Of a stretch of DNA of 64,000 bases, positions 49,989 through 59,345 are shown piece after piece. The notes under the pieces are model-generated. The model saw only the letters and a list, made by a program, of their open reading frames with translations. It was not told the origin of the DNA and did not search any database. How positions within the stretch are numbered: position 1 is the first letter of the stretch; each line of letters starts with the position of its first letter. The position numbers were made by a program, and so were the translations under genes. Origin of the DNA: Nocardiopsis flavescens (GTDB taxonomy: Bacteria; Actinomycetota; Actinomycetes; Streptosporangiales; Streptosporangiaceae); assembly GCF_900141985.1 (NCBI RefSeq), contig NZ_FQZK01000008.1, positions 186,001-250,000 of the forward strand. Reading direction: 5' to 3'.

Positions 49989-52820
49989 TTGACGGTCGAG
50001 ATCTCCGTGCTCGGCGACATCCGGACCCGGATCGACGGACACACCGTCGACCTGGGACACCTGCGCCGCCAAGCCGTGTTCGTCGCACTCCTGGCCGACG
50101 CCAACCACACCGTCCCCCTCGACCGCCTCATCGACCGCGCCTGGGGACCCCACCCACCCCCCAGCGCCCGCACCTCCCTCTACAGCTACATCTCCCGCCT
50201 GCGCACCGCCCTGGCCACCGCCGGAAACGACGCCACCCTGGACCGCCGCCCCGGCGGCTACACCCTCACCCTCAGCGACACCGCCCTGCACACCGCCGAC
50301 CTCCACCGCTTCCGCCACCTCACCACCCGAGCCCGCAACACCACCGACCACACCGCACTCCCCCTCCTCGAAGAAGCCCTCGGCCTCTGGCACACCAACC
50401 AACCCCTGGGCGCCCTGGACACCCCCTGGGCCGACCACCTCCGCGACACCCTGCGCCTGGAACGCCTGCACACCCAACTCGACCGCAACGACCTCCTCCT
50501 ACGCCACGGCCGCCACACCCACATCCTCACCGACCTGCACACCCTCGCCCGCACCCACCCCCTCGACGAACGCCTCATCGGCCAACTCATGCTCGCCCTC
50601 CACCGCGAGGGACGCACCGCCCAGGCCCTGGACCACTACGACCGCACCCGCCGCGCCCTCGCCGACGAACTCGGCACCGACCCCGGCACCGAACTCCAAA
50701 ACCTGCACCGGAAGATCCTGGACACCGATCCGGAGCTGAGCGGCCCGGCACCGTCCGCGGTCCTCTCCCCGGCGAAGGCGGAGCCCCCGGCGGTGCCCCG
50801 GCCGGGCCAGCTCCCGGCCCCGCCCCCGCTGCTGGCCGGGCGCGCCCGGGAGCTGGCCGCGCTCGACGCCGTGTGGGAACCCGGGGCGAGCCCGCTCACC
50901 GTCGTGTCCGGACTGGGCGGGATCGGCAAGACCTCGCTGGCCCTGCGCTGGGCACACGACCACCTCGACCGCTTCCCCGACGGCCAGCTCTACGCCAACC
51001 TGCACGGCTTCTCCCCCAGCACCCCCGCGACGACGCCGGAATCGGCCGTCCACGACTTCCTCGCCGCGCTCGGGGTGGACAAGAAAGCGGTCCCCACCAG
51101 CGCCGACGCCCAGGCGGGGCTGTACCGCAGCCTGCTCGCCGGGAGGCGCATGGTGATCGTGCTGGACAACGCGCGCGACGCCGAACAGGTCCGCCCCCTC
51201 ATCCCCGGCTCCCCCACCTGCGTCGTCCTGGTCACCAGCCGCGACCGCCTCAACGGACTCCTCGCCACCGACGGCGCCCGCTCCCTGGCCCTGGGCCCCC
51301 TCACCACCACCGAAGCCCACCGCCTGCTCACCACCCGCATCGGACAGGCCCGCGTGACCGCCGAACCCCAAGCCGCCCGAGCCCTCATCGACGGCTGCGG
51401 CCACTTCCCCCTCGCCCTGGCCGTCACCGCCGCCCGCGCCGCCGGCGACCCCCACCTCCCCCTCGCCGAACTCGCCACCGAACTCCACCAAGCCGAAACA
51501 AGACTGGACGCCCTGGACACCGGCGACCTGCACACCTCCCTACGCGGCGTCCTGGACACCTCCCACCGCGCCCTCCCCCCACCCGCAGCACGCCTGCTCA
51601 ACCTCCTGGGCCTCCTCCCCGGACCGAGCATCACCACCCCCGCCATCACCGCCCTGACCGGACACACCCCACACCACACCCGAACCCTCCTGCGCACCCT
51701 CGAAACCGCCCACCTCATCCGCCAACCGGTACCCGGCCGCTACGAACTCCACGACCTCGTCCGCCTCCACGCCAAAGAACACGCCCACACCGACCTGCCA
51801 AAGGACGAACGACACCACGCCCTGCACGCACTGGTCGCCCACTTCGTCCACACCGCCGCCGCGGCCAACCACCTCCTGGCCCCGCACGAGATCCCGTCGT
51901 CCGTGGCGGAGGAGGAACCGCCCCCGTCCCCCTCACCCGCCCTCCGGCTGGAGGACGAGGCCCGTGCGCTGGAGTGGTTCACCGCGGAGCGCTCCACGCT
52001 CCTGGCGGTGATCCGGCTCGCCTCGGACCTGGGCCTGCACCGCGAGGTCTGGCGGCTGTGCTGGGACGCCCACCTGTACTTCCGCCGCAGCGGACACGTC
52101 GAGGACTTCATCGGGCTCAGCCGCACCGGGCTGGACGTCGCCTCCCGGCTGGGCGGGGAGAGCGCCCCGGCCCTGCAGGCGCTCATGCAGCGGAGCCTGG
52201 CCTCCACCCTGCTCATGGCCGGCCGCCCCGGTGAGGAGCCGCTCCGACTGCTCACCGCCTCCCTCGCCCACTTCGAGGAGACCGGCGACCCGCTCAACCA
52301 GGCGCACACGCACCAGGTCCTCCTGCTGTCGGCACTCCTCACCGGAGACGCGGACGCGTCGCTGGACCACGGGGAGAAGTCCCTGGAGCTGTACCGCGGC
52401 GTCGGCGACCCCCTGCGGGAGTCCACGGCGCTCAACAACCTGGGCTGGGTGCTGGCCCACTCGTTCGGTGAGTACGGGCGCGCCCGCGACTGCTGCCGGG
52501 AGGCGCTGGAGGGCTCGCGCGCGGTCGGCTACACGGTGGGGCAGGCATCCACCCTGGACAGCCTCGGCTCCATCGCCACCCTGGCCGGACACCACGCCGA
52601 GGCGGTGGAGCACTACCGGCTCTCCCTCCGGGCCTACCGGTCCCTCAAGGACGCCTTCGAGGAGGCCAACACCCTCAGCGGCCTGGCCGAAGCACACCAC
52701 GCCCTCGGCGAACCCGAACACGCACGCCGCGCCTGGCAACAGGCCCTGGACCTCTACCGCACCCAGCACCGCACCGCACAGGTCCACGAGACCCAGGAAA
52801 GGCTCCGCACCCTCACCTGA
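49989..52820 (+). CDS. AfsR/SARP-type regulator: winged helix, BTAD, NB-ARC ATPase, TPR
   Basis: About 943 residues. Winged helix of the Trans_reg_C type (1-95: ISVLGDIRTRIDG, SLYSYISRLRTAL), BTAD helices (100-250), P-loop NB-ARC ATPase (270-560: VVSGLGGIGKTSLALRWAHD, MVIVLDNARD, CVVLVTSRDRLNG) and TPR repeats (620-943). Such proteins activate pathway genes at SARP direct repeats in response to nucleotides or signals. The start is uncertain: TTG at 49989 has GGGAG five bases upstream, while GTG at 49983 or 49974 also fit. C-rich and G-balanced blocks alternate sharply along the gene. A target within this window cannot be named. Confidence 0.88.
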   Translation: MTVEISVLGDIRTRIDGHTVDLGHLRRQAVFVALLADANHTVPLDRLIDRAWGPHPPPSARTSLYSYISRLRTALATAGNDATLDRRPGGYTLTLSDTALHTADLHRFRHLTTRARNTTDHTALPLLEEALGLWHTNQPLGALDTPWADHLRDTLRLERLHTQLDRNDLLLRHGRHTHILTDLHTLARTHPLDERLIGQLMLALHREGRTAQALDHYDRTRRALADELGTDPGTELQNLHRKILDTDPELSGPAPSAVLSPAKAEPPAVPRPGQLPAPPPLLAGRARELAALDAVWEPGASPLTVVSGLGGIGKTSLALRWAHDHLDRFPDGQLYANLHGFSPSTPATTPESAVHDFLAALGVDKKAVPTSADAQAGLYRSLLAGRRMVIVLDNARDAEQVRPLIPGSPTCVVLVTSRDRLNGLLATDGARSLALGPLTTTEAHRLLTTRIGQARVTAEPQAARALIDGCGHFPLALAVTAARAAGDPHLPLAELATELHQAETRLDALDTGDLHTSLRGVLDTSHRALPPPAARLLNLLGLLPGPSITTPAITALTGHTPHHTRTLLRTLETAHLIRQPVPGRYELHDLVRLHAKEHAHTDLPKDERHHALHALVAHFVHTAAAANHLLAPHEIPSSVAEEEPPPSPSPALRLEDEARALEWFTAERSTLLAVIRLASDLGLHREVWRLCWDAHLYFRRSGHVEDFIGLSRTGLDVASRLGGESAPALQALMQRSLASTLLMAGRPGEEPLRLLTASLAHFEETGDPLNQAHTHQVLLLSALLTGDADASLDHGEKSLELYRGVGDPLRESTALNNLGWVLAHSFGEYGRARDCCREALEGSRAVGYTVGQASTLDSLGSIATLAGHHAEAVEHYRLSLRAYRSLKDAFEEANTLSGLAEAHHALGEPEHARRAWQQALDLYRTQHRTAQVHETQERLRTLT

Positions 52821-53079
52821 GACCCCGGCGCACGGGCGTTCAAGGAATATTCAAGAAACGCACACGCCCCCGCTGCGAGGATGGCCACCTCCCGGGCCCC
52901 GGTCCCGGGCCGGTCCCGCCTGTCCGCACTGGAGCGCACGGCGGCGGAGACGGCTCGGGCGTGGCGCCCATCCCCGGCAGCGGCCCACGCCGCCCGGGAC
53001 CGGGGTCCGGGATGCCGAGGGCCGCGCAGCGGCCCACCCCTCTCGGCGGCACCCTTCCCGCTACTCCTGGAGCCCACCG

Positions 53080-53649
53080 ATGAACCACGGTCCCCTCTCC
53101 CGCCCCGTCCGCGGCGGCGCCCTCACCCGAGCAGGGGCCGGAGTCGCCTCCGTCACGCTCGCCGTAGCGCTGACCTCCTGCTCCTTCGCCCTGGGCGACC
53201 TGGAGCCCGTCGGCGGCGGCGAGGCCGCGCCGACCGGGGCCGCGACGCCCCCCGGGACGGAGGCCGTGGCGCCGGAGGACACCGCCGGGGAGACCGCCGA
53301 CACCGCCGACACCGACGCCCCGGACACCGAGGGCGGGCTCCCCGTCGACCCGGCCGGGGCCGTGCCCTGGGACACGGACACCTACTGGCTCAGCGGGACG
53401 GGCGACGCGCTCTACCGCCTGGACTGGACGGCCTCGGCCGCCACGACGCTCCAGCTCACCCACGGGGGCGACGGCAACTTCATCGTGGTCCCCTACACCG
53501 CGGACGGCACCCGCGTCGGGAGCGTGGTGAACGAGATCGGCGTCTACGAGGGGGCCTCGCCCTTCAGCGAGGCGGTGATCGGCGCGGCCCCCGAGGAGGT
53601 CGAGTTCCTGCACGTCCAGGCGGACGGCGCCTGGACCCTGGGCCGGTGA
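53080..53649 (+). CDS. Secreted lipoprotein, unknown function
   Basis: 189 residues. The signal peptide ends in the lipobox ALTSC (Cys about residue 34). A linker of about 55 residues is rich in Thr, Ala, Glu and Asp and probably disordered. The C-terminal 100 residues look all-beta (WDTDTYWLSGTGDALYRLDW, LQLTHGGDGNFIVVPY), perhaps a carbohydrate- or protein-binding jelly roll. TGGAG precedes the ATG. It stands alone between the AfsR-like gene and a strong terminator; the regulator ends 259 bases upstream. No family is recognised. Confidence 0.75.
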   Translation: MNHGPLSRPVRGGALTRAGAGVASVTLAVALTSCSFALGDLEPVGGGEAAPTGAATPPGTEAVAPEDTAGETADTADTDAPDTEGGLPVDPAGAVPWDTDTYWLSGTGDALYRLDWTASAATTLQLTHGGDGNFIVVPYTADGTRVGSVVNEIGVYEGASPFSEAVIGAAPEEVEFLHVQADGAWTLGR

Positions 53650-53656
53650 CCGGCGC

Positions 53657-53690
53657 GCGCCGCGGGCCGGGACCGCCCGGCCCGCGGCGC
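53657..53690. terminator. Bidirectional terminator, 15-bp perfect stem
   Basis: GCGCCGCGGGCCGGG pairs perfectly with CCCGGCCCGCGGCGC across an ACCG loop, between two convergent genes. Confidence 0.8.
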
Positions 53691-53695
53691 CGCGC

Positions 53696-55171
53696 TCAGT
53701 GGCCGGGGTGCACCGCCGTGGCGCCGGGGGCGTGCAGCTCCTCGAACCAGGCGCGGTCCTCGTCCACCAGGGCGGCGAAGGAGCGGCGCCGGGCGTCCGG
53801 CTCCGTGCCCGCACCCGACCACGTGTGGGCGGCCCACTCCCCGTCGGGGCCCGCGTCGCCCGCGTCCAGCAGCCAGAGCGGTCCCCCCGGGTGCTCCGAG
53901 ACCACCAGCAGGGGGCCGACCGCGCCCAGGTCCTTCGGGTCCACGGCGCGGGGGCCGGGTTCGTCGCCGGGTTCTCCGGCCCAGGCGAGGGCGTCGGCGG
54001 AGTGCAGGGAGCGCCCCTCCTCCCCCAGCGCGCCCCAGCCGTCGGACACGGACAGGAAGGCGCGGTACCCCGGTGGAAGCGCCCGGCCCAGCCGCTGTTC
54101 CAGGGCCTCCAGGCGCTGGGACGGCGCGCCGGGGCGGGCCGCCCGCTCGGCGGACCAGCCGCGGGTCTCGGCCATCGCGGCGGCGTAGGAGGACAGGTAG
54201 GTGCGCCACTGCCCGGCGGTCGCCGGCAGGCCGGTGGCCCGCTCCTCGCCGGTGGAGCCCTGGAAGGGCTCGGGGCCGCCCCCGGCGGCGGACCGGTACC
54301 CCCGGAAGTCCCGGTAGGCCAGCTCGCGCGAGAAGAACCGCACCTGGTTGAGCTGGATCTCGTAGGCGCCCCGGTTGCGGGTGATATCCAGCCGCAGGTA
54401 GCGCTGGGGCCGGTCGTCCGCGGCGCTGCGGACGGCGAAGCCGCGCACGGTGTGGCGGCCGTGGAACGCCTCGTCGGAGCGGCGGTCCAGGACCGTCCAC
54501 GTGCGGCCGTCCACGGAGCCCTCCAGCACCCAGTCGCAGGGGTCGCGGTCGTCGAAGTCGTTGGCCGAGCGCAGCGAGTAGCTCCGCACGCGGGCCGCGG
54601 TGCCCAGGGCGAAGACGACCCGGTCGGTACTGCGGCGCGACAGCCACTTGTCCGAGGTGGCGTCGAGCAGGTTCACGGCCACCTCGCCCGCGGCGCTGTA
54701 CTCGTCGCCGGCCCGGATGGAGCGGACCAGGCCCGTCACCTCGCCGGCGGCCTCGCCGCCCTCGCCGGGGTCGGCCGGGGTCAGCAGGATCGATCCGGCG
54801 CCGCCCTCGCGGTCGGTCCAGGACACCCGGACGGGCAGGGCGCCGCCGTCCTCCAGCAGGAGCAGCACCTGCTCCCCGTCCCCGGTCGTGAAGCGGTGGG
54901 GGCGGGTCCCGGCGGTCCCGCCGCCGCGGCGCCCGCGCCACTCGCGGGAGACGCCGTCGGCGCCGGTGCGGGTGCCGGCGAAGGCGTCGAGGCCGGGGGT
55001 GAACAGGACCTCGGCCTCGGCACCGTCCTCGCCGCGCCAGCCCAGGCGGGCGGGCTCCACCGGCGCGCCGGGGACGAAGAGCAGGTCGAGCCGGGGCCCG
55101 TACCTCCACTCCTCCTCTCCCGGGGCGCGGGTCTCGGTGGTGTAGGACAGGGCGTCCTCGTGCTCGTTCAT
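53696..55171 (-). CDS. Discoidin (F5/8 type C)-like plus SUKH (SMI1/KNR4) domain protein
   Basis: 491 residues, no signal peptide or membrane helix. Residues about 1-150 are beta-rich and unassigned. Residues 165-335 look like a discoidin jelly roll (NLLDATSDKWL, YSLRSANDFDDRDP, WVLEGSVDGRTWTVLD, YLRLDITRNRG, QLNQVRFF). Residues 365-480 resemble a SUKH domain (RLEALEQRLGRALPPGYRAFLSVSDG in two pieces, and PGGPLWLLDAG). SUKH proteins are commonly immunity proteins for polymorphic toxins, while discoidin domains usually act outside cells, so a cytoplasmic fusion is unexpected. No toxin gene is adjacent. ATG at 55171. Confidence 0.72.
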   Translation of the reverse strand: MNEHEDALSYTTETRAPGEEEWRYGPRLDLLFVPGAPVEPARLGWRGEDGAEAEVLFTPGLDAFAGTRTGADGVSREWRGRRGGGTAGTRPHRFTTGDGEQVLLLLEDGGALPVRVSWTDREGGAGSILLTPADPGEGGEAAGEVTGLVRSIRAGDEYSAAGEVAVNLLDATSDKWLSRRSTDRVVFALGTAARVRSYSLRSANDFDDRDPCDWVLEGSVDGRTWTVLDRRSDEAFHGRHTVRGFAVRSAADDRPQRYLRLDITRNRGAYEIQLNQVRFFSRELAYRDFRGYRSAAGGGPEPFQGSTGEERATGLPATAGQWRTYLSSYAAAMAETRGWSAERAARPGAPSQRLEALEQRLGRALPPGYRAFLSVSDGWGALGEEGRSLHSADALAWAGEPGDEPGPRAVDPKDLGAVGPLLVVSEHPGGPLWLLDAGDAGPDGEWAAHTWSGAGTEPDARRRSFAALVDEDRAWFEELHAPGATAVHPGH

Positions 55172-55398
55172 GGTCTCCCTGCGTTCGGGGGGCGGGGCCG
55201 GGGCGGCCGCGGTACGGGGGAACCGTATCGACGGGCGCCGACCGTTGCCGCGCCACCGACCGCGCCCCCCGACCGCACTCCGGGCGCCCGTCCGGTGCGC
55301 GATCGGTGCGCCGGCCCCGCCCCGGACCGGGGATCCGCACGTCAGGAGGGTGCGCCGGGGGAAGCGCGCCCGTCCGGTGCGTGAAGGGCCGATGAAGC

Positions 55399-55442
55399 GC
55401 AAGCAAAATTGCACGCATATCTATTTGTGCAATAAATCTTGC
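55399..55442. promoter_or_regulatory. Large inverted-repeat operator upstream of the RpiR gene
   Basis: Arms 55399-55414 and 55427-55442 match at 12 of 16 positions in inverted orientation, with perfect inner TTGCAC...GTGCAA and outer GCAAG...CTTGC, around a 12-base AT-rich centre. It lies in the only AT-rich stretch of this region, between the divergent discoidin-SUKH and RpiR genes. Confidence 0.7.
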
Positions 55443-55444
55443 TG

Positions 55445-55450
55445 TAGCGT
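55445..55450 (+). promoter_or_regulatory. Leaderless -10 element of the RpiR gene
   Basis: TAGCGT ends seven bases before the ATG at 55458, directly after the inverted repeat and with no ribosome site, so a repressor on the repeat would block transcription. Confidence 0.5.
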
Positions 55451-55457
55451 TGCCGAC

Positions 55458-56285
55458 ATGAACTTCCCCGAGCGCGTGAACGAGTACCGCGACCGGCTGA
55501 CCAGGTCGGACCGCGTACTCCTCGACGAGATCCTCGCCCACCCGGCGGAGGCTCCGTTCTGGCGCGGCGGGGACGTCGCCCAGCGCGCGGGGGTCCACGC
55601 GGCCGCCGCCACCCGGCTGGCCCAGCGGCTGGGGTACCAGGGGTACCTGGAGCTGCGCGACGACCTGAGGCGGGACCGCGAGGACCGCCTCAACGGGGCC
55701 GGGGACCGGTTCCGCGAGGAGCTGCGCGGCCAGGACCGGGTCCTGGAGGCGCTGCTGGCCACCGAGCTGGACTCGCTGGCCGCGGTCCTGCGGCACGTGG
55801 ACCAGGCGCAGGTCGACGAGGTCGCCGACCTGCTGGCCGGCGCCCGGACGGTCTACCTCTTCGCCCGCGGCAACGCGGGCGTCCTGGCCGACCTCCTGGA
55901 CGGCCGGCTGCGCCGGTTCGGGATGCGCGCGGTCAACCTCTCCGGCCCCGGCCGCGAGGTCGCCGAGCGCCTCCTGGCGATGTCGGAGTCCGACGTCGTC
56001 GTCTCCTTCGCCTTCCGCCGCGCCCCGCGCAACCTCACCGACCTCTACGCCCACGCCGCCTCCGTGGGCGCCCGCACCGTCCTGGTCACGGACACGCTGC
56101 ACACCCTGGACCCGGGCCCGACCACCGTGCTGTCCGCGCCCCGCGGACACCAGGAGGGCTTCTCCTCCCTCAGCGTCCCGATGATGATCGCGAACGCCAT
56201 CGTGCTCACCGTGGCCCAGCGCCACCCGGACGCCGTCCTTCCCGCCCTCGACCGGCTGGACGGCCTGCTCGCCGACTTCGACTGA
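55458..56285 (+). CDS. RpiR-family regulator with SIS domain
   Basis: 275 residues. The N-terminal helix-turn-helix_6 domain (1-80) has GDVAQRAGVHAAAATRLAQRLGY split around the turn. The C-terminal SIS domain (120-265) has the phosphosugar pocket patterns VYLFARGNAG and DVVVSFAFRR. RpiR proteins sense phosphorylated sugars or related metabolites. It precedes an ABC importer and a histidine phosphatase on the same strand, which it probably controls through the inverted repeat at 55399-55442. The ATG at 55458 is set by the leaderless promoter. Confidence 0.9.
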   Translation: MNFPERVNEYRDRLTRSDRVLLDEILAHPAEAPFWRGGDVAQRAGVHAAAATRLAQRLGYQGYLELRDDLRRDREDRLNGAGDRFREELRGQDRVLEALLATELDSLAAVLRHVDQAQVDEVADLLAGARTVYLFARGNAGVLADLLDGRLRRFGMRAVNLSGPGREVAERLLAMSESDVVVSFAFRRAPRNLTDLYAHAASVGARTVLVTDTLHTLDPGPTTVLSAPRGHQEGFSSLSVPMMIANAIVLTVAQRHPDAVLPALDRLDGLLADFD

Positions 56286-56366
56286 CGGCAGTACGAAGTG
56301 CCCGCACGGCGCCGGGCCCGTCCCCGCCTCCCCCTCCAGCGCGCCCACTGACACAAAGGAACTGTC

Positions 56367-57533
56367 ATGCGCTTGTCAGGAATGCTCTCCGCCTCCGCCG
56401 CACTGCCCCTGGCCCTGGCCCTGGTCGCCTGCGGCGGCGGGACCCCGCAGGAGCCCGCCGCCGACACGCCCGCCGAGCCCCACGAGCTCGACTCCGCCAC
56501 CCACGAGGAACTCGTGGAGCTGGCCCAGGAGGAGGGGACGGTCACCGTCTACTCCTTCACCTCGCGCATCGCCTCCATCGAGGCGGAGTTCGAGGCCGCC
56601 TACCCCGGGATCGACCTGGTCGGCCACGACATCTCCTCCTCCGAGCAGATCACCCGGCTGCGGTCGGAGTCCCAGGCCGGTGCCCCGTCGGCGGACGTCG
56701 CCTACATCTCCGACGCCCCGGTCGTCATCACCGAACTGGTCGCCGGCGGGGTCCTCCAGAACTACGTGCCGCCGCGGGTGGCCGAGACCGTGCCCCAGGA
56801 GTACCGGGAGCCGCTGCTGGCCAACCGGCTCTCGACCAAGATCCTCATGTACAACGAGGAGGCCCACCCCGACGGCAGCCCGGTGGAGAACCTGTGGCAG
56901 CTGACCGAGGAGGAGTGGAACGGCCGGGTCGTCATGGTCGACCCCGCCGTGCGCGGCGACTACCTCGACCTCATGGCCGAGATCGTCCGGCGCTCGGACG
57001 AGATGGCGCAGGCCCACCAGGAGCACTTCGGCTCCGAGGTCTCCCTCGACGAGGGCGTGGAGAACGCCGGCCGGCAGTTCATCAAGGACCTGTACGCCAA
57101 CGGGCTGGTCCTGGTCGACGACACCGACAACGTCAACCAGGCGGTCGGCGGGACCGGCCAGGAGGACCCGCCGGTCGGCATCACCTCCTACTCCGACCGC
57201 CGCGACAACGAGGAGGAGGGCTGGGCCCTCCAGGCGTCCCTGGGCACCGTCCCCTCGACGGGCATCACCTTCCCCGCCTACATCGGCATGGTGAACGGGG
57301 CCGCCAACCCGGCCGCCGCCCGCCTGGTCGCCGACTTCCTCATGGGCGACGACTCCGAGACCGGCGGCCCCTCCTTCGAGCCGTTCTACGTCCCCGGCGA
57401 CTACCCGGTGCGCACCGACATGGCCCAGCCCGGCGACGCCGCCCCGCTGGAGGAGCTCGGGGCCTGGGACATCGTGCCCGAGGAGACCGCGCAGATCCGC
57501 GACGGCGTGGCCGACTTCCTGCTCACCCTGTAG
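56367..57533 (+). CDS. Ferric/2-aminoethylphosphonate-class extracellular solute-binding lipoprotein
   Basis: 388 residues. Lipobox ALVAC; the mature protein begins with an acidic linker and then the class-F binding fold (GTVTVYSFTSR, GAPSADVAYISDAP, STKILMYNEEAHP, VVMVDPAVRGDYLDL). The iron-binding Tyr pair of FbpA-type proteins is not evident, and the context of an RpiR regulator and phosphatase points to an organic, perhaps phosphorylated, ligand rather than Fe3+. It lies 81 bases after the regulator and 33 before the permease. Confidence 0.85.
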   Translation: MRLSGMLSASAALPLALALVACGGGTPQEPAADTPAEPHELDSATHEELVELAQEEGTVTVYSFTSRIASIEAEFEAAYPGIDLVGHDISSSEQITRLRSESQAGAPSADVAYISDAPVVITELVAGGVLQNYVPPRVAETVPQEYREPLLANRLSTKILMYNEEAHPDGSPVENLWQLTEEEWNGRVVMVDPAVRGDYLDLMAEIVRRSDEMAQAHQEHFGSEVSLDEGVENAGRQFIKDLYANGLVLVDDTDNVNQAVGGTGQEDPPVGITSYSDRRDNEEEGWALQASLGTVPSTGITFPAYIGMVNGAANPAAARLVADFLMGDDSETGGPSFEPFYVPGDYPVRTDMAQPGDAAPLEELGAWDIVPEETAQIRDGVADFLLTL

Positions 57534-57566
57534 CCCGGTCCCCCACCCCACCCACGAGAGGACGTC

Positions 57567-59345
57567 ATGCCGACGGCACCCCCGCCACGACGCACCGCCG
57601 CCGGTGTCCGGCTGGCCCGCGCGCGGACCGCGCTCACCCGGCCCACCGCGGTCCTGGGCGCCTGCACCCTGCTCATCCTCACCGTCCTGGTGGTCGCCCC
57701 GCTCGTCGGGCTGGTCAACACGACGCTGATGGAGGGAGGCCGCGACGCGTGGGGGGACGTCTTCGCCAGCCCCATGTCGGAGAACCTCCTGTGGCGGCCG
57801 ATGGGCAACTCGATCCTCGTGGGGGTGGCCACCGCGGCCGGCTCCACGGTGATCGGCGGGTTCCTGGCCTGGGTCGTCGTGATGACGCGCATCCCCGGGC
57901 GGTGGCTGCTGGGGCTGCTGGCGACGATCCCGTTCGCCCTGCCCAGCTTCGCCCTGGCGCTGGCGTGGGAGTCGGTGTTCCGCAACGGCCTCATCGGGGG
58001 GTCGACCGGCATCCTCGTGAACCTGGGGGTCGCCGTGCCGGACTGGCTGGCCTGGGGGCCGGTCCCGGTGTCGGCGACCCTCACCGCGCACTACTTCTCC
58101 CTGTCTTTCATGCTCATCGCCGCCGCCCTGGCGAGTGTGAACGGGGACCTCATGGAGGCCGCCGAGCTGACCGGGGCCTCCACACTGCGGGTGGCCCGCG
58201 ACATCGCCCTGCCGGTCGTGGCCCCGGCCATGGTCTCCGGAGCGCTGCTGGCCTTCGCCGAGGGCGTGTCCAACTTCGTCACCCCGGCACTGCTGGGCCT
58301 GCCGGTCCGGTTCCACACGCTCTCGACCCGGCTGTACGGGGCGATCTCCACCGGCGACGTCTCCCGCGGCTACGTGCTCTCGATCGTCCTCATCGTCGTG
58401 GCCGCGATGATCATGTACGCCTCGACGCGGCTCACCGGGGGCCGGAGGAACTTCGCGACCATCACCGGCAAGGGCGGCCGCCGCCGCAGCGTCGACCTGG
58501 GCCCGTGGGCGCGGCCGGTGGCCGCGCTCGCGTGGCTGCTGGTCGCGTGCACCACGGTCGTCCCCGGCGCGGTGCTGGTGCTCAGCTCCCTGACCCGCCG
58601 CACCAACGACTTCACCTCCGGGTTCACCCTGCACTACTGGATCGGCGGCTCCGACCCGGCGTTCGCGCAGGGCCGCCCGGGCATCCTCAACAACCCGCAG
58701 ATCCTCCAGGCCACCGGGAACACCGTGCTGCTGGGCGTGTGCGTGGCGCTCGGCGCGGGCGTCCTGGGGCTGCTCGTCTCCTACGCCATCACCCGCTCCA
58801 CCGGGTCCCGGTGGCTGCCCGGGACCCTGGGCGTGGTCTCGTTCGTGCCGTTCCTCATCCCCGGCATCGCGCTGGGCGCGGCGTTCATCGCGCAGTTCGG
58901 GGCGCCCATCGGCCCCATCCCCAGCCTGTACGGGACCTTCGCGATCCTCGTGCTGGCCGGGATCGCCGCGACGATCCCCTTCGCGGTCCGCTCGGGCACC
59001 TCGGCGCTGAGCCAGGTGTCGCGGGACGTGGAGGAGTCGGCGGTGATGGCCGGGGCCGGGCTGTTCCGCCGGATCGGCGCGGTCATCGCGCCGCTGACGG
59101 CCCGCGGCCTGTTCACCGGCGGGGTGCTGGTGTTCGTCCAGATGGTGCGCGACCTGTCCCTGGTCGTGCTGCTGGCGACGCCGGCGATGCCGGTCCTGGC
59201 CGTGCTCACCTACCAGTACTCCTCGGAGAACTTCACCCAGCTCGCCAACGCGGTCACCGTCGTCATCGCGGTGATCTCGGTCGGGGCGACCGTCCTCGCG
59301 CGGCGCCTGGAGGGCGCGGCCCAGCCCTGGAACCAGAACTCATGA
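57567..59345 (+). CDS. Double-domain ABC permease (FbpB/PhnU-V type)
   Basis: 592 residues with about twelve membrane helices: two fused BPD-type permease domains. EAA loops are seen as EAAELTGASTLRVARDIALP and EESAVMAGAGLFRRIGAVIAP. The fusion is normal for ferric/phosphonate-class importers. Its stop overlaps the ATPase start by ATGA. It forms the whole membrane channel for the binding protein encoded just upstream. Confidence 0.9.
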   Translation: MPTAPPPRRTAAGVRLARARTALTRPTAVLGACTLLILTVLVVAPLVGLVNTTLMEGGRDAWGDVFASPMSENLLWRPMGNSILVGVATAAGSTVIGGFLAWVVVMTRIPGRWLLGLLATIPFALPSFALALAWESVFRNGLIGGSTGILVNLGVAVPDWLAWGPVPVSATLTAHYFSLSFMLIAAALASVNGDLMEAAELTGASTLRVARDIALPVVAPAMVSGALLAFAEGVSNFVTPALLGLPVRFHTLSTRLYGAISTGDVSRGYVLSIVLIVVAAMIMYASTRLTGGRRNFATITGKGGRRRSVDLGPWARPVAALAWLLVACTTVVPGAVLVLSSLTRRTNDFTSGFTLHYWIGGSDPAFAQGRPGILNNPQILQATGNTVLLGVCVALGAGVLGLLVSYAITRSTGSRWLPGTLGVVSFVPFLIPGIALGAAFIAQFGAPIGPIPSLYGTFAILVLAGIAATIPFAVRSGTSALSQVSRDVEESAVMAGAGLFRRIGAVIAPLTARGLFTGGVLVFVQMVRDLSLVVLLATPAMPVLAVLTYQYSSENFTQLANAVTVVIAVISVGATVLARRLEGAAQPWNQNS

